Below the pieces are notes generated by a model, which was not told the DNA's origin, ran no database searches, and saw only the letters and a program-made list of their open reading frames with translations. Source: Aquirhabdus parva (GTDB taxonomy: Bacteria > Pseudomonadota > Gammaproteobacteria > Pseudomonadales > Moraxellaceae). Taken from it: a stretch of DNA of 64,000 nt. Positions 21,633 through 30,029 of the stretch are shown piece after piece (position 1 is the first letter of the stretch; each line of letters opens with the position of its first letter). The translations under genes were made by a program, and so were the position numbers. The stretch spans positions 1,594,207 through 1,658,206 of the forward strand of contig NZ_CP031222.1 of assembly GCF_003351745.1 (NCBI RefSeq). The letters are read 5' to 3'.

Positions 21633-22658
21633 TTATTTTGGTTCAGATTTACTGTCGTACCGTTTAGACCATTCCGCCAAAATCTGGTCACGATTTTTGG
21701 CAGCCCAATCAAAATTATTTTTAATCATGAGTGCGTTAACATTTGCAGGACGGAACTTAATGGGTTTTGCGACGCCAGGATATGCAACTACTGCAAAGTT
21801 ATCCGCATAGGCCTCATTAGCTTCTTTGCTGACACTCCAATCAATAAATTTTTGGGCATCGGATAGATTCTTGGTGCCTTTAACAATCGCTGAAGCTTCT
21901 AAATCCCAGCCTAAGCCCTCTTTAGGAAATACGATTTCTAAAGGTGCGCCTTTTTCTTTAAGCTGAGATGCACGATATCCGAATGAAATACCGATCACGG
22001 CTTCACCTTGAGCTGCCATTTTGCATGGCTTTGAGCCCGAGTGCGTATACTGGGTAATATTTTGATGTAGTGCATCCATATAGGCCCAGCCTTTCTTGTC
22101 ACCGAGGGTCTGCAGCCATGCGGAAACATCCAAATAGCCAGTGCCACTTGATGCCGGATTTGGCATAACGACCAAACCTTTATAGATCGGCTTGGTCAAA
22201 TCAGCCCAAGATGTTGGCAGTGGTAGCTTGCGTGCATTAAGTTCAACCGTATTCACACATACGGCTGACTCCCATGCATCCATTCCGGTCCATGTCGGTA
22301 CTTTCTTTGGACTGACGTAGAGTTTATTGAGTTTCTCTACGCCTTTAGGCGCATAAGGCAAAAGCATGTTTTGCTGGTCCATGAGCATAAGACTTGTCAC
22401 GGCCAGTCCGGTGATGACATCAGCTTGAGGATTTGCTTTCTCTGCCAGTAAGCGAGCAGTGATTACACCTGTAGAATCACGGACCCATTTAACGCTTAAA
22501 TCAGGGTAGGCTTGTTTGAGCTTGGCCTCATAGGCGACAAGTTGATCAGCTTCAAGCGCTGTATAAACAGTAATTTGCCCAGCAGTAGCTAAGCTGCATG
22601 ACAAGGCTATCGATGTAAAAGTTGTTGTTAGCATCAAGTGTTTAAATATTGAATTCAT
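21633..22658 (-). CDS. Periplasmic substrate-binding protein, 2-aminoethylphosphonate type
   Basis: About 341 residues of the type II (iron/AEP-type) solute-binding family. Residues 1-26 form a signal peptide ending ATA. The mature protein opens GQITVYTALEADQLVAYEAK and contains ADVITGLA, both typical of putative 2-aminoethylphosphonate-binding proteins. The ATG at 22658 has a GGGGG ribosome site 7 bp upstream; ATG 22661 is an adjacent alternative. It is first in the import operon, and the shared palindrome at 22736-22755 lies about 80 bp upstream. Confidence 0.88.
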   Translation of the reverse strand: MNSIFKHLMLTTTFTSIALSCSLATAGQITVYTALEADQLVAYEAKLKQAYPDLSVKWVRDSTGVITARLLAEKANPQADVITGLAVTSLMLMDQQNMLLPYAPKGVEKLNKLYVSPKKVPTWTGMDAWESAVCVNTVELNARKLPLPTSWADLTKPIYKGLVVMPNPASSGTGYLDVSAWLQTLGDKKGWAYMDALHQNITQYTHSGSKPCKMAAQGEAVIGISFGYRASQLKEKGAPLEIVFPKEGLGWDLEASAIVKGTKNLSDAQKFIDWSVSKEANEAYADNFAVVAYPGVAKPIKFRPANVNALMIKNNFDWAAKNRDQILAEWSKRYDSKSEPK

Positions 22659-22735
22659 CATTGTACCCCCTAAAAAATGATCACTGGATTTCATTTCGAG
22701 AGGGCATTAAAACAACAAAATATGACAGACTGATG

Positions 22736-22755
22736 AATCTGGTATAAACCAGATT
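22736..22755. promoter_or_regulatory. GntR-type operator upstream of the importer operon
   Basis: Half-sites AATCTGGT and ACCAGATT around a central ATAA, identical over 20 nt to the site upstream of phnW. It lies between the regulator gene end and the binding-protein start. Confidence 0.8.
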
Positions 22756-22781
22756 GGATTGATCGAGAAATTATTACCAAT

Positions 22782-22812
22782 AAAAAAGAGAGTAAAAATT
22801 ACTCTCTTTTAA
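22782..22812 (-). terminator. Terminator of the gntR gene
   Basis: Stem AGAGAGTAA / TTACTCTCT with an AAA loop; on the minus strand it is followed by a T-run. It separates the regulator gene from the importer operon. Confidence 0.75.
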
Positions 22813-22845
22813 AAATTAAATAATATAAATTACAATATATTAGAT

Positions 22846-23604
22846 CTATTCTGATTGTTCTTTGTGGGCTTCTAGACTAATCTCGAGCACATCATGCAGC
22901 CAATATTCTTGGTCAACATCCGTAATTTTTCCGTGTTGATCATGATTGCTGCGGCAGATATATAATCCAGAAGTTCCGGGCGATACAAGGAGATGACGAG
23001 CTTGTGATGCAGATAACGATGACGGATAAAGATTCATTTTCACCCGTGTTAGTTCAACAGAGTAAAACTTACTCATCGCTTCGGTAATAGAGTTATTAAG
23101 AGGAATCTCTAGAAAATCTGGAAACGATTCAGCATTCATCCGTATATGTTCAACCATGACTGGTCGACCATCAATGAATCGACGCCTCCAAATAGAATAC
23201 ACAGGATCACCGACATTAATGCCTAAGTGTTTGGCCGCCCATTCCGAAGCACCGATTTGCTCTGCCGAAATAAGTTCAGTCGTTGGAATACGTCCTTGAG
23301 CTGTGACGTACTGCATAAAGCTCTTGGTACTTCTTGGGTTGTAAACAACACGGGGAGGGCTAACAAACCAGCCGCGACGATCTAGCCGATATATTAAGCC
23401 TTCGGTTTCTAGTGCCAGCAGGGCTTCTCGTGCTGCGACCCGAGTTGTATTAAAACTCTCTGACAGTTCACGTTCGGAAGGTAACTTGGCGCTAGCGATC
23501 AATTCACCTGTCTCGATACGGGCCGCCAAAGAGTCGCGGATATGCACATATTGTGGCGCGCGGGGTAGGGTAGATACAGGATCTAATTGCATCTTTATAC
23601 TCAT
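22846..23604 (-). CDS. GntR/HutC-family regulator of the phosphonate locus
   Basis: 252 residues: an N-terminal winged helix-turn-helix (about 15-80, with LPSERELSESFNTTRVAARE) and a C-terminal UTRA ligand domain. This is the HutC subfamily that senses small catabolites. It precedes the importer operon on the same strand, separated by a terminator and an operator-like palindrome. The same palindrome upstream of phnW suggests it controls both operons, with an aminophosphonate or pathway intermediate as likely effector. It resembles the phosphonate regulators called PhnR, but the ligand is inferred. Confidence 0.87.
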   Translation of the reverse strand: MSIKMQLDPVSTLPRAPQYVHIRDSLAARIETGELIASAKLPSERELSESFNTTRVAAREALLALETEGLIYRLDRRGWFVSPPRVVYNPRSTKSFMQYVTAQGRIPTTELISAEQIGASEWAAKHLGINVGDPVYSIWRRRFIDGRPVMVEHIRMNAESFPDFLEIPLNNSITEAMSKFYSVELTRVKMNLYPSSLSASQARHLLVSPGTSGLYICRSNHDQHGKITDVDQEYWLHDVLEISLEAHKEQSE

Positions 23605-23897
23605 AAATTAACAACTTCAGATTTTTAAGACTTTTACGCAGTTAAGCACGTTAACTGATTGTGTCCTCATGGTAAATATTAAAATGGTTTAAGGGATGCT
23701 CCGTCACTAAAAGTTCACATTTTCACTGCTATATAGCTCTCTAAAATGATGTAAACCTCTAGGCTAACTTCAGCGTTCGAAGTAAGTGATGATAGCGATT
23801 GACCGTTAAGGTAAGGATGAAGAAATAGTTGATTTGTGGCTTATTGAGCAAGTTCTGAACTGGCAAATATTATGGGTTCAAGTTTGATTATGGGTGG

Positions 23898-25082
23898 CTA
23901 AGTGATATTTCGGAAACCATGTTCAGGAAAGATGTGACTTAGCTGCTGTTGATTAAGCCCATAAATATGTCGCATGGAATGCCCTAGTAAATCACGCCAA
24001 TCCACCAATACGGGTAAATCGCGATTTTCATTTAACGCTTGATCTGAAAGACCATGAAACCCTCCAAGCATTTTTCCGCCCTGAATATTCCCACCTAGGA
24101 GTAATGCAAGCCCTCCATGCCCATGATCCGTGCCTTGAGTGCCATTCTCCCGCACCGTACGACCAAATTCGGTCATCACGATTACATGGGTACGATTCCA
24201 TTCCTCTGCCCCTAAAGACTCTTTTAATGCGATTAAGCCTTCAGAGAAATTATCAAGCGAACGCGTTAAGATACCGTCCTCTGAAACATGAGTGTCAAAT
24301 CCGCCTAAATCTATAAAAGCCAGTGATAACTTCTGGTTCGCTCGTAGCAAACGTCCCATCTGCCCAGCAATCTTTGGAAAGCCATTGACCGCAGCAGCAC
24401 CTCGTGCCGCAGTTACATCCATACCCATACTGGATTCAATCTCTGCTTCAGTCGTGATTGCTTGCTGTAGCGCTTGACCAGTCTTGGCATTTTGATTGGC
24501 AAGAAGAATGGCCTCTCGGAGGCGACCAGAAGGTAGCTTGAGCCCAGTACCGGTCAGCGGTGCAATTTCTGGAGGAGTCTCTAAGCCTTGAAAACTAAGC
24601 GGGACTTGCTGAGTGAAACTGATCGCTTCATCCGATCCACCGAGTATTCTTGCGGTACGTGCCATGAAGCCACTATTGCCATGAGCTTGCCCTGTTCCTA
24701 ATTCGAAGAAGTCTTGAGCCTGAAAATGACTACGGCTTTTATCCGTAGTGCCTGCACACGGAGCGAAAGATAATTCACCTGCATTAAACAATTCAGCAAG
24801 CCGAGTACATGATGGATGAGCCGCGAAGCCTGTCTGACCTAATCGAATGCCACTTGCAAGTACAGTTTTAGCCAGAGTAGGGCGTAGGATAGGGAGCTGA
24901 GGATCATCGATAGGAGCAATGGCGAATAGTCCATCTAAGCCACCACGTTGAAAAATAACAATGACTCGGCCATTCGATGAGCCCGAAGGACTTTCGAATC
25001 CGAAGGCTTGATGGACACTTAAACTGAGCGATGTGGCACTGGCTGCCAGCGCAAGCTTTAGGAATTCTCGACGGTGAATCAT
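23898..25082 (-). CDS. DUF1501 protein with Tat signal
   Basis: 394 residues with an N-terminal twin-arginine signal (HRREFLKLALAAS), so it is exported folded. The body is a DUF1501 domain of the sulfatase/alkaline-phosphatase-like fold, with GGLDGLF near the start, VMTEFGRTVRENGTQGTDHG and a following glycine-rich segment. Partnered with a DUF1800 protein encoded 12 bp upstream on the same strand, an arrangement seen in many bacteria; the function of the pair is not established, though secretion and surface roles have been suggested. Confidence 0.85.
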   Translation of the reverse strand: MIHRREFLKLALAASATSLSLSVHQAFGFESPSGSSNGRVIVIFQRGGLDGLFAIAPIDDPQLPILRPTLAKTVLASGIRLGQTGFAAHPSCTRLAELFNAGELSFAPCAGTTDKSRSHFQAQDFFELGTGQAHGNSGFMARTARILGGSDEAISFTQQVPLSFQGLETPPEIAPLTGTGLKLPSGRLREAILLANQNAKTGQALQQAITTEAEIESSMGMDVTAARGAAAVNGFPKIAGQMGRLLRANQKLSLAFIDLGGFDTHVSEDGILTRSLDNFSEGLIALKESLGAEEWNRTHVIVMTEFGRTVRENGTQGTDHGHGGLALLLGGNIQGGKMLGGFHGLSDQALNENRDLPVLVDWRDLLGHSMRHIYGLNQQQLSHIFPEHGFRNIT

Positions 25083-25094
25083 TGATCTATTCTC

Positions 25095-26720
25095 CTATCT
25101 CTTCATGAATTCTGGGCTGGTCAATAGCAATACGATTTTCTCAGGATCTGATAGTCCATTTTCAGCAGTTTTCGTATTACTTGAGATTGGCCCAACGAGT
25201 TGAGTGACGGTATTCAAGTCAGGCTGACAAGAAATCCCTTTTGCAAGATTTGGGGTGGCTGTTGCCTGAGTCATGGACATAGGTGAAGGCATGGCGGAAG
25301 TTGCAGTGGGGGGACTCAAATTATTCTCCGCTTTACTCACTAGAGGCACTTTACCCATTGCGATGGCTACTGCAAAACGCGTGCGCTCCGCCATCGCAGC
25401 TGGCGAGAGCCAATCGGATTCTGTCGCGCCATAGCCATCAGGCGTACTATGCATAAAAGGTGCTTCTCCCATATCCTTGGCATTAAAAACGAGAATGGAT
25501 GGATTCCCGATAGGCATACCAGAGCAAGTCGTACGAGCGGCAGATAAAATAAAATCTAAAGGTTCTTTAAATTTCAATGGGTTTGACAAGGATGCTGCAA
25601 ATTCAGGGGATGTCATGAGTGGTATTAACGTTGCTGAGATTCGACCATTACTCTGAAGGTAAGCGTTCGTCATCGCATTGACGAGAGCAGGCGGTGGATT
25701 ATCTGATAGAAACTGACGTGCCAGCTTGAATGCAATATGATGTGCTGTCGCAGGATGCATCGCAAGAATGTGCAATGCGCGGTCGATTTCATCTAGACCG
25801 TGACCTGCAGGAAAAGTATTGCCAAGGAAAGTTTTAGAACCGAAATCGTGCCTTCGTGGATCAAAGAGAAAAATTCCTTTGCGTATAGCACCTGCTTTAG
25901 ATAAAGCCTGATCCTGCATTTTGGGTGTGTAAATACCTGCACCGGTAATAATACGTGCTAATTCCTGCACATCTTTCTGACTATATCCAGCGTCTACGCC
26001 TAGTGTATGCAACTCCATCAACTCGCGTGCTAAATTTTCATTGATGCCAGTTGGTTTTCCACGTGCTGCAACAATGGTACCCGTAATAGAAGTGGGCGCT
26101 GTAGATTGGAAATTATCGAGATAAATTTGCATAGCCGCGTGGTAAAAGCTTGCACGTAACAACGACTCAAATGAGTCGCCACGCATGGCCCATTCAAGCG
26201 CATTGCTATAGTCCCAAGCCAGTAATTTGTCATAATCCTTGGGACCATAGATCGAAAAGTGATTCAGCCAAAATGAAAGTAATGCTTCATGGCCTTGATT
26301 ATCCGAATTGGCCATAGTTAATAATCTGGCTTGGATTGTTGCATCCATATATTGGTTTTCAGTCTGCTGTACCAGTTTGCGGGCTTCAGGATCTTGCTGT
26401 TTATCACTTAATGTACCGCCCGGCCCGTATTGACTCCACATGGCTATAGTTGAACCGCTGATAGGCAAAGATTGAATTTGAGTGACAATTGGAACGGGTA
26501 GGTGAGACACTCCCTGGATGGAGTGCATGAGATATTGACGCGGCGTTTGATGCATAGCGACTTTTAGACTTGACTCATCCGCACCATAGCCGAATCGACT
26601 CAACATTGCCCTTGCGCTGAGTTCATCCATTTTCTGATCAATATCAAAATTTGCCCACGCAGAATTTCCCTGAGACATCGAGAGAAGCAGTGCCAAAATT
26701 GCAAATCGCCGTTTGATCAT
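25095..26720 (-). CDS. DUF1800 protein, exported
   Basis: About 541 residues from the ATG at 26720, beginning MIKRRFAILALLLSMSQG, a probable signal peptide; the frame is open to 26777 but the extra residues are not signal-like. The DUF1800 body contains ARAMLSRFGYG near the start, WLNHFSI, ENLARELMELHTLGVDAGYSQ and a Q-x-L-S-D region typical of the family. It lies immediately upstream of the DUF1501 gene on the minus strand, so the two form one operon. A role with the DUF1501 partner in the periplasm or on the surface is likely but unknown. Confidence 0.83.
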   Translation of the reverse strand: MIKRRFAILALLLSMSQGNSAWANFDIDQKMDELSARAMLSRFGYGADESSLKVAMHQTPRQYLMHSIQGVSHLPVPIVTQIQSLPISGSTIAMWSQYGPGGTLSDKQQDPEARKLVQQTENQYMDATIQARLLTMANSDNQGHEALLSFWLNHFSIYGPKDYDKLLAWDYSNALEWAMRGDSFESLLRASFYHAAMQIYLDNFQSTAPTSITGTIVAARGKPTGINENLARELMELHTLGVDAGYSQKDVQELARIITGAGIYTPKMQDQALSKAGAIRKGIFLFDPRRHDFGSKTFLGNTFPAGHGLDEIDRALHILAMHPATAHHIAFKLARQFLSDNPPPALVNAMTNAYLQSNGRISATLIPLMTSPEFAASLSNPLKFKEPLDFILSAARTTCSGMPIGNPSILVFNAKDMGEAPFMHSTPDGYGATESDWLSPAAMAERTRFAVAIAMGKVPLVSKAENNLSPPTATSAMPSPMSMTQATATPNLAKGISCQPDLNTVTQLVGPISSNTKTAENGLSDPEKIVLLLTSPEFMKR

Positions 26721-27214
26721 GCCCATGCATCCAGAAAAATTTTCAATTGCAATGATTGTAGCGCCGAAGCTAGACACTATAGTGCGAGTGATTATGTGGT
26801 GAAATGAAATGGAATGTAGTGATTTGAGATAAATTGTGGAGGATTGAATTGTCTATGGAGTCGCTAATACAAGCTTTAGTCGGACTAGTAGCCGACTTGA
26901 AAGGTTATTATCAGGGGAAAGATGCTCCCGATTAATTAATTTGAAATAGATCGATCAAAATCTTTATTTAAGTCATTCTTATTTTTATCATTTTCTATAA
27001 ATAATCTGTAAATACAGACAAAAATTACTAATTAGGCAAAATAATTCTGTAAAATCCCACATCATTGCAAGAACCACGCACTCAGTGAGAATACTGAAGC
27101 TGTGGCTCTGCACATTCTTTTTCAAGTCAATTTCTTATCCGTGATTCGGCTTATATATCAATATTTGGATTTCTTTGTGCCAGTGGCGACATAGAGAAAT
27201 AGTTAGGTGCCCGC
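26721..27214. other. Intergenic region between divergent DUF1800 and OsmC-YcaO genes
   Basis: About 490 bp. It contains a small hairpin near 26877-26898 (AGTCGG and CCGACT) and an imperfect stem-loop at 27074-27105 whose two 5-bp arms are separated by a 3x3 internal loop. No gene is evident. Promoters for both flanking genes are expected here. Confidence 0.4.
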
Positions 27215-29419
27215 ATGGAAATCAAAGTCAATTTTCTAGACAAACTTCGACTTGAAGCCAAGTTTGATGACTTCACAGTGGTGGCTGATCAACCCATTCG
27301 CTATAAGGGCGATGGTTCAGCACCGGGACCGTTTGACTATTTTTTAGCTTCGTCAGCCTTATGCGCGGCGTACTTTGTAAAGTTGTACTGCGAAACGCGT
27401 AATATTCCCACCGACAACATTCGCTTGTCACAAAACAACATTGTTGATCCAGAAAACCGCTACAAACAGATTATTAAAATTCAGGTTGAGCTGCCACCCG
27501 ATATTTCAGACAAAGATCGCCAAGGGATTGTGCGCTGGATTGATCGCTGTACTGTGAAGAAAGTGGTGCAAGCCGGCCCAGAGTTTGTGATTGAACACGT
27601 TGAGAATATTGATGCCGACGCACAAGCACTGTTGATGCCCGGCTTAGCTTCAGAAAGTAGTACTTATATTCCGGGTAAAGACCTGCCGTTAGAAGAAACC
27701 ATTGCCAATATGTCTGGCATTTTGGCAGGTTTGGGCATGAAGATTGAAATCGCTTCGTGGCGAAACATTGTTCCGAATGTATGGTCTTTAAACATTCGCG
27801 ATGCGCAATCTCCCATGTGCTTTACCAATGGCAAGGGTTCAACCAAGGAAAGTGCGTTGGCATCGGCTTTGGGGGAGTTCATTGAGCGTTTAAACTGTAA
27901 CTTTTTCTATAACGATCAGTTCTGGGGCGAAGACATCGCTAATGCTGATTTTGTGCATTATCCCGATGAAAAATGGTTCAAACCGGGCCCTAAAGATGCC
28001 CTGCCAAAAGAAATTCTCGATGAGTACTGCCTAGAGATTTACAACCCAGATGATGAACTACGTGGCTCACATTTGTACGATACCAACTCAGGTAATGTAG
28101 AGCGCGGCATTTGTTCACTGCCGTTTGTACGTCAGTCGGATGGCGAGGTGGTGTATTTCCCATCGAACCTGATCGAAAATCTTTTTCTCAGCAATGGCAT
28201 GAGTGCCGGTAATACGTTGGTAGAAGCTCAAGTACAGTGCTTATCGGAAATTTTTGAACGTGCGGTGAAGCGTCAGATTCTGGAAGGCGAAATGACGCTT
28301 CCCGATGTACCGCAGGCAGTTTTGGACAAATATCCTAGTATTCTGGCTGGTATTAAGGCATTGGAAGAGCAGGGCTTTCCAGTATTGGTGAAGGATGCCT
28401 CGCTGGGTGGAAAGTATCCAGTGATGTGCGTCACCTTGATGAACCCGCGTACGGGCGGTGTATTTGCTTCTTTCGGGGCACACCCAAATTTTGAGGTGGC
28501 GCTGGAACGCAGTCTTACGGAGCTACTGCAAGGCCGCAGTTTTGAAGGCTTGAACGATTTACCTCAGCCTACCTTTGAAAGTAACGCTGTAACTGAGCCA
28601 AACAACTTTGTTGAACACTTTATTGATTCCAGCGGTGTGGTGTCGTGGCGCTTTTTCAGTGCCAAAGCCGATTTTGATTTTGTGGAGTGGGATTTTTCGG
28701 GCTGGGGAGGCGATCCCAATGCAGAGGAGGCTGAAGCGCTATTCGGCATACTCGAAGAGATGGGCAAAGAAGTATATATGGCCGTGTATGAGCATTTAGG
28801 CGCGACGGCCTGCCGAATTTTGGTCCCCGATTATTCAGAGATATATCTGGTAGAGGATTTAATCTGGGATAACACCAATAAAGCGCTATTGTTCCGCGCC
28901 GATATTTTAAACTTGCATCGCTTGGATGATGCGAGCCTAAAAGCCCTGCTTGAACGTTTAGAAGACAGTGAACTCGATGATTACACTGAAATAACCACAT
29001 TGATCGGTATAGAATTTGACGACAACACCGTATGGGGTCAATTAACGATTCTAGAGTTAAAGTTGCTAATTCATCTTGCGTTAAAGCAGTTCGAAGAAGC
29101 CAAAGAGCTAGTGGAAACCTTCTTGCAGTACAACACCAATACGGTTGAGCGCGGATTGTTTTATCAGTGCTTGAACGTGGTGCTAGAAGTTCAACTTGAC
29201 GATGAGCTTGAGCTGGATGATTACATGGTCAATTTCCGACGGATGTTTGGCAACGCGCGGATGGATACTGTGTTGGGATCTTTGGACGGTAGCGTGCGCT
29301 TTTTTGGTTTAACACCTACAAGTATGAAACTTGAGGGTCTTGATCGACATCTGCGATTAATCGACAGTTATAAAAAACTGCATACGGCGCGGGCTAAAAT
29401 GGCGGCTTTATCGGGTTAG
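27215..29419 (+). CDS. OsmC-YcaO fusion protein
   Basis: 734 residues combining an N-terminal OsmC-like domain (about 1-140, with FDYFLASSALCAAYFVKLYC) and a YcaO ATP-binding domain (about 150-590) with features such as GKGSTKESALASALGEFIER and FLSNGMSAGNTLVEAQVQCLSEIFER that build the ATP/Mg site. YcaO proteins activate amide backbones; the E. coli member has been linked to beta-methylthiolation of ribosomal protein S12 with RimO. No peptide-maturation partner genes are adjacent, so a housekeeping role fits better than peptide-antibiotic synthesis. By eye its base composition is richer in G+C than the neighbours. Confidence 0.85.
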   Translation: MEIKVNFLDKLRLEAKFDDFTVVADQPIRYKGDGSAPGPFDYFLASSALCAAYFVKLYCETRNIPTDNIRLSQNNIVDPENRYKQIIKIQVELPPDISDKDRQGIVRWIDRCTVKKVVQAGPEFVIEHVENIDADAQALLMPGLASESSTYIPGKDLPLEETIANMSGILAGLGMKIEIASWRNIVPNVWSLNIRDAQSPMCFTNGKGSTKESALASALGEFIERLNCNFFYNDQFWGEDIANADFVHYPDEKWFKPGPKDALPKEILDEYCLEIYNPDDELRGSHLYDTNSGNVERGICSLPFVRQSDGEVVYFPSNLIENLFLSNGMSAGNTLVEAQVQCLSEIFERAVKRQILEGEMTLPDVPQAVLDKYPSILAGIKALEEQGFPVLVKDASLGGKYPVMCVTLMNPRTGGVFASFGAHPNFEVALERSLTELLQGRSFEGLNDLPQPTFESNAVTEPNNFVEHFIDSSGVVSWRFFSAKADFDFVEWDFSGWGGDPNAEEAEALFGILEEMGKEVYMAVYEHLGATACRILVPDYSEIYLVEDLIWDNTNKALLFRADILNLHRLDDASLKALLERLEDSELDDYTEITTLIGIEFDDNTVWGQLTILELKLLIHLALKQFEEAKELVETFLQYNTNTVERGLFYQCLNVVLEVQLDDELELDDYMVNFRRMFGNARMDTVLGSLDGSVRFFGLTPTSMKLEGLDRHLRLIDSYKKLHTARAKMAALSG

Positions 29420-29445
29420 GCTTACGATTACAAGAGATAAAATAA

Positions 29446-29862
29446 ATGACAGGATTTAACTATGGCATTCCAGGTCTGCTGTTTCCTGCAATTTCTTTAT
29501 TGATGCTGGCTTATACAAATCGATTTTTTGGTCTTGCGACTCTTGTACGTCAACTTGTAGACAGATACAAGAAGCAACCAGACCCCAAAATACATGCACA
29601 AATTAATAATTTGAAAGTTCGAATTGCACTTATTCAGTACAGCCAAGCAATGGGTGTTTTGAGTTTATTGATGTGCACGTGCAGTATGTTCTCACTATTT
29701 ATTGAGTGGCAATACACGGCAAGTATTTTGTTTGGATGTGCAATGATTTTCATGCTGGCTTCTTTAATCCTCGCTCTAAGAGAGATACATCTATCAGTAA
29801 GAGCATTGAACCTAGAAATTGATGAAGTTTTAGATTCTGAAAAAAATATTAATCGAAAGTGA
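29446..29862 (+). CDS. DUF2721 membrane protein
   Basis: 138 residues with three hydrophobic helices, about residues 8-27, 70-90 and 95-115, separated by a charged region (DRYKKQPDPKIHAQINNLKVR). This matches the DUF2721 family of small inner-membrane proteins of unknown function. It follows the OsmC-YcaO gene by 26 bp on the same strand and is the last gene before the dif site at 29919. Confidence 0.75.
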   Translation: MTGFNYGIPGLLFPAISLLMLAYTNRFFGLATLVRQLVDRYKKQPDPKIHAQINNLKVRIALIQYSQAMGVLSLLMCTCSMFSLFIEWQYTASILFGCAMIFMLASLILALREIHLSVRALNLEIDEVLDSEKNINRK

Positions 29863-29918
29863 ATGTCTTAAAGGCGAGAGCATATTTCGAACACTGGGGA
29901 TGCTTCTACATAAATACT

Positions 29919-29946
29919 ATTTAACATAATATACATTATACGACAT
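29919..29946. other. dif: dif site (XerC/XerD recombination site)
   Basis: XerD-type half ATTTAACATAA, six-base centre TATACA and XerC-type half TTATACGACAT. The XerD half and centre agree exactly with the reverse complement of the E. coli dif site as I remember it; the XerC half keeps TTAT-CG. A site this close to consensus is likely the chromosomal dif at the replication terminus, or a close relative carried by an element. Everything to 37.06 kb to its right is accessory in character. Confidence 0.8.
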
Positions 29947-29970
29947 CAATCACTACTGGCATGAGCCTAT
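29941..29970 (+). repeat. dif-adjacent repeat, copy 1
   Basis: Thirty nt that begin inside the XerC half (CGACATCAATCACTACTGGC, then ATGAGCCTAT). Identical copies occur at 31197-31226 (30 nt) and 35633-35658 (26 nt). Inside it, GGC-ATGA-GCC can form a small hairpin, and AATCA before it pairs with TGATT after it in copies 1 and 2. Confidence 0.85.
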
Positions 29971-30029
29971 TATTTTGATTGTTTTCACTTTAATTTGACC
30001 TACCTCACAGCAGGTCTTCATGTTTCAGC

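Noticed and set aside
27215-29419. YcaO as part of a thiazole/oxazole peptide cluster
   Set aside because: No precursor peptide, dehydrogenase, transporter or leader peptidase genes nearby; the OsmC fusion fits the housekeeping type.
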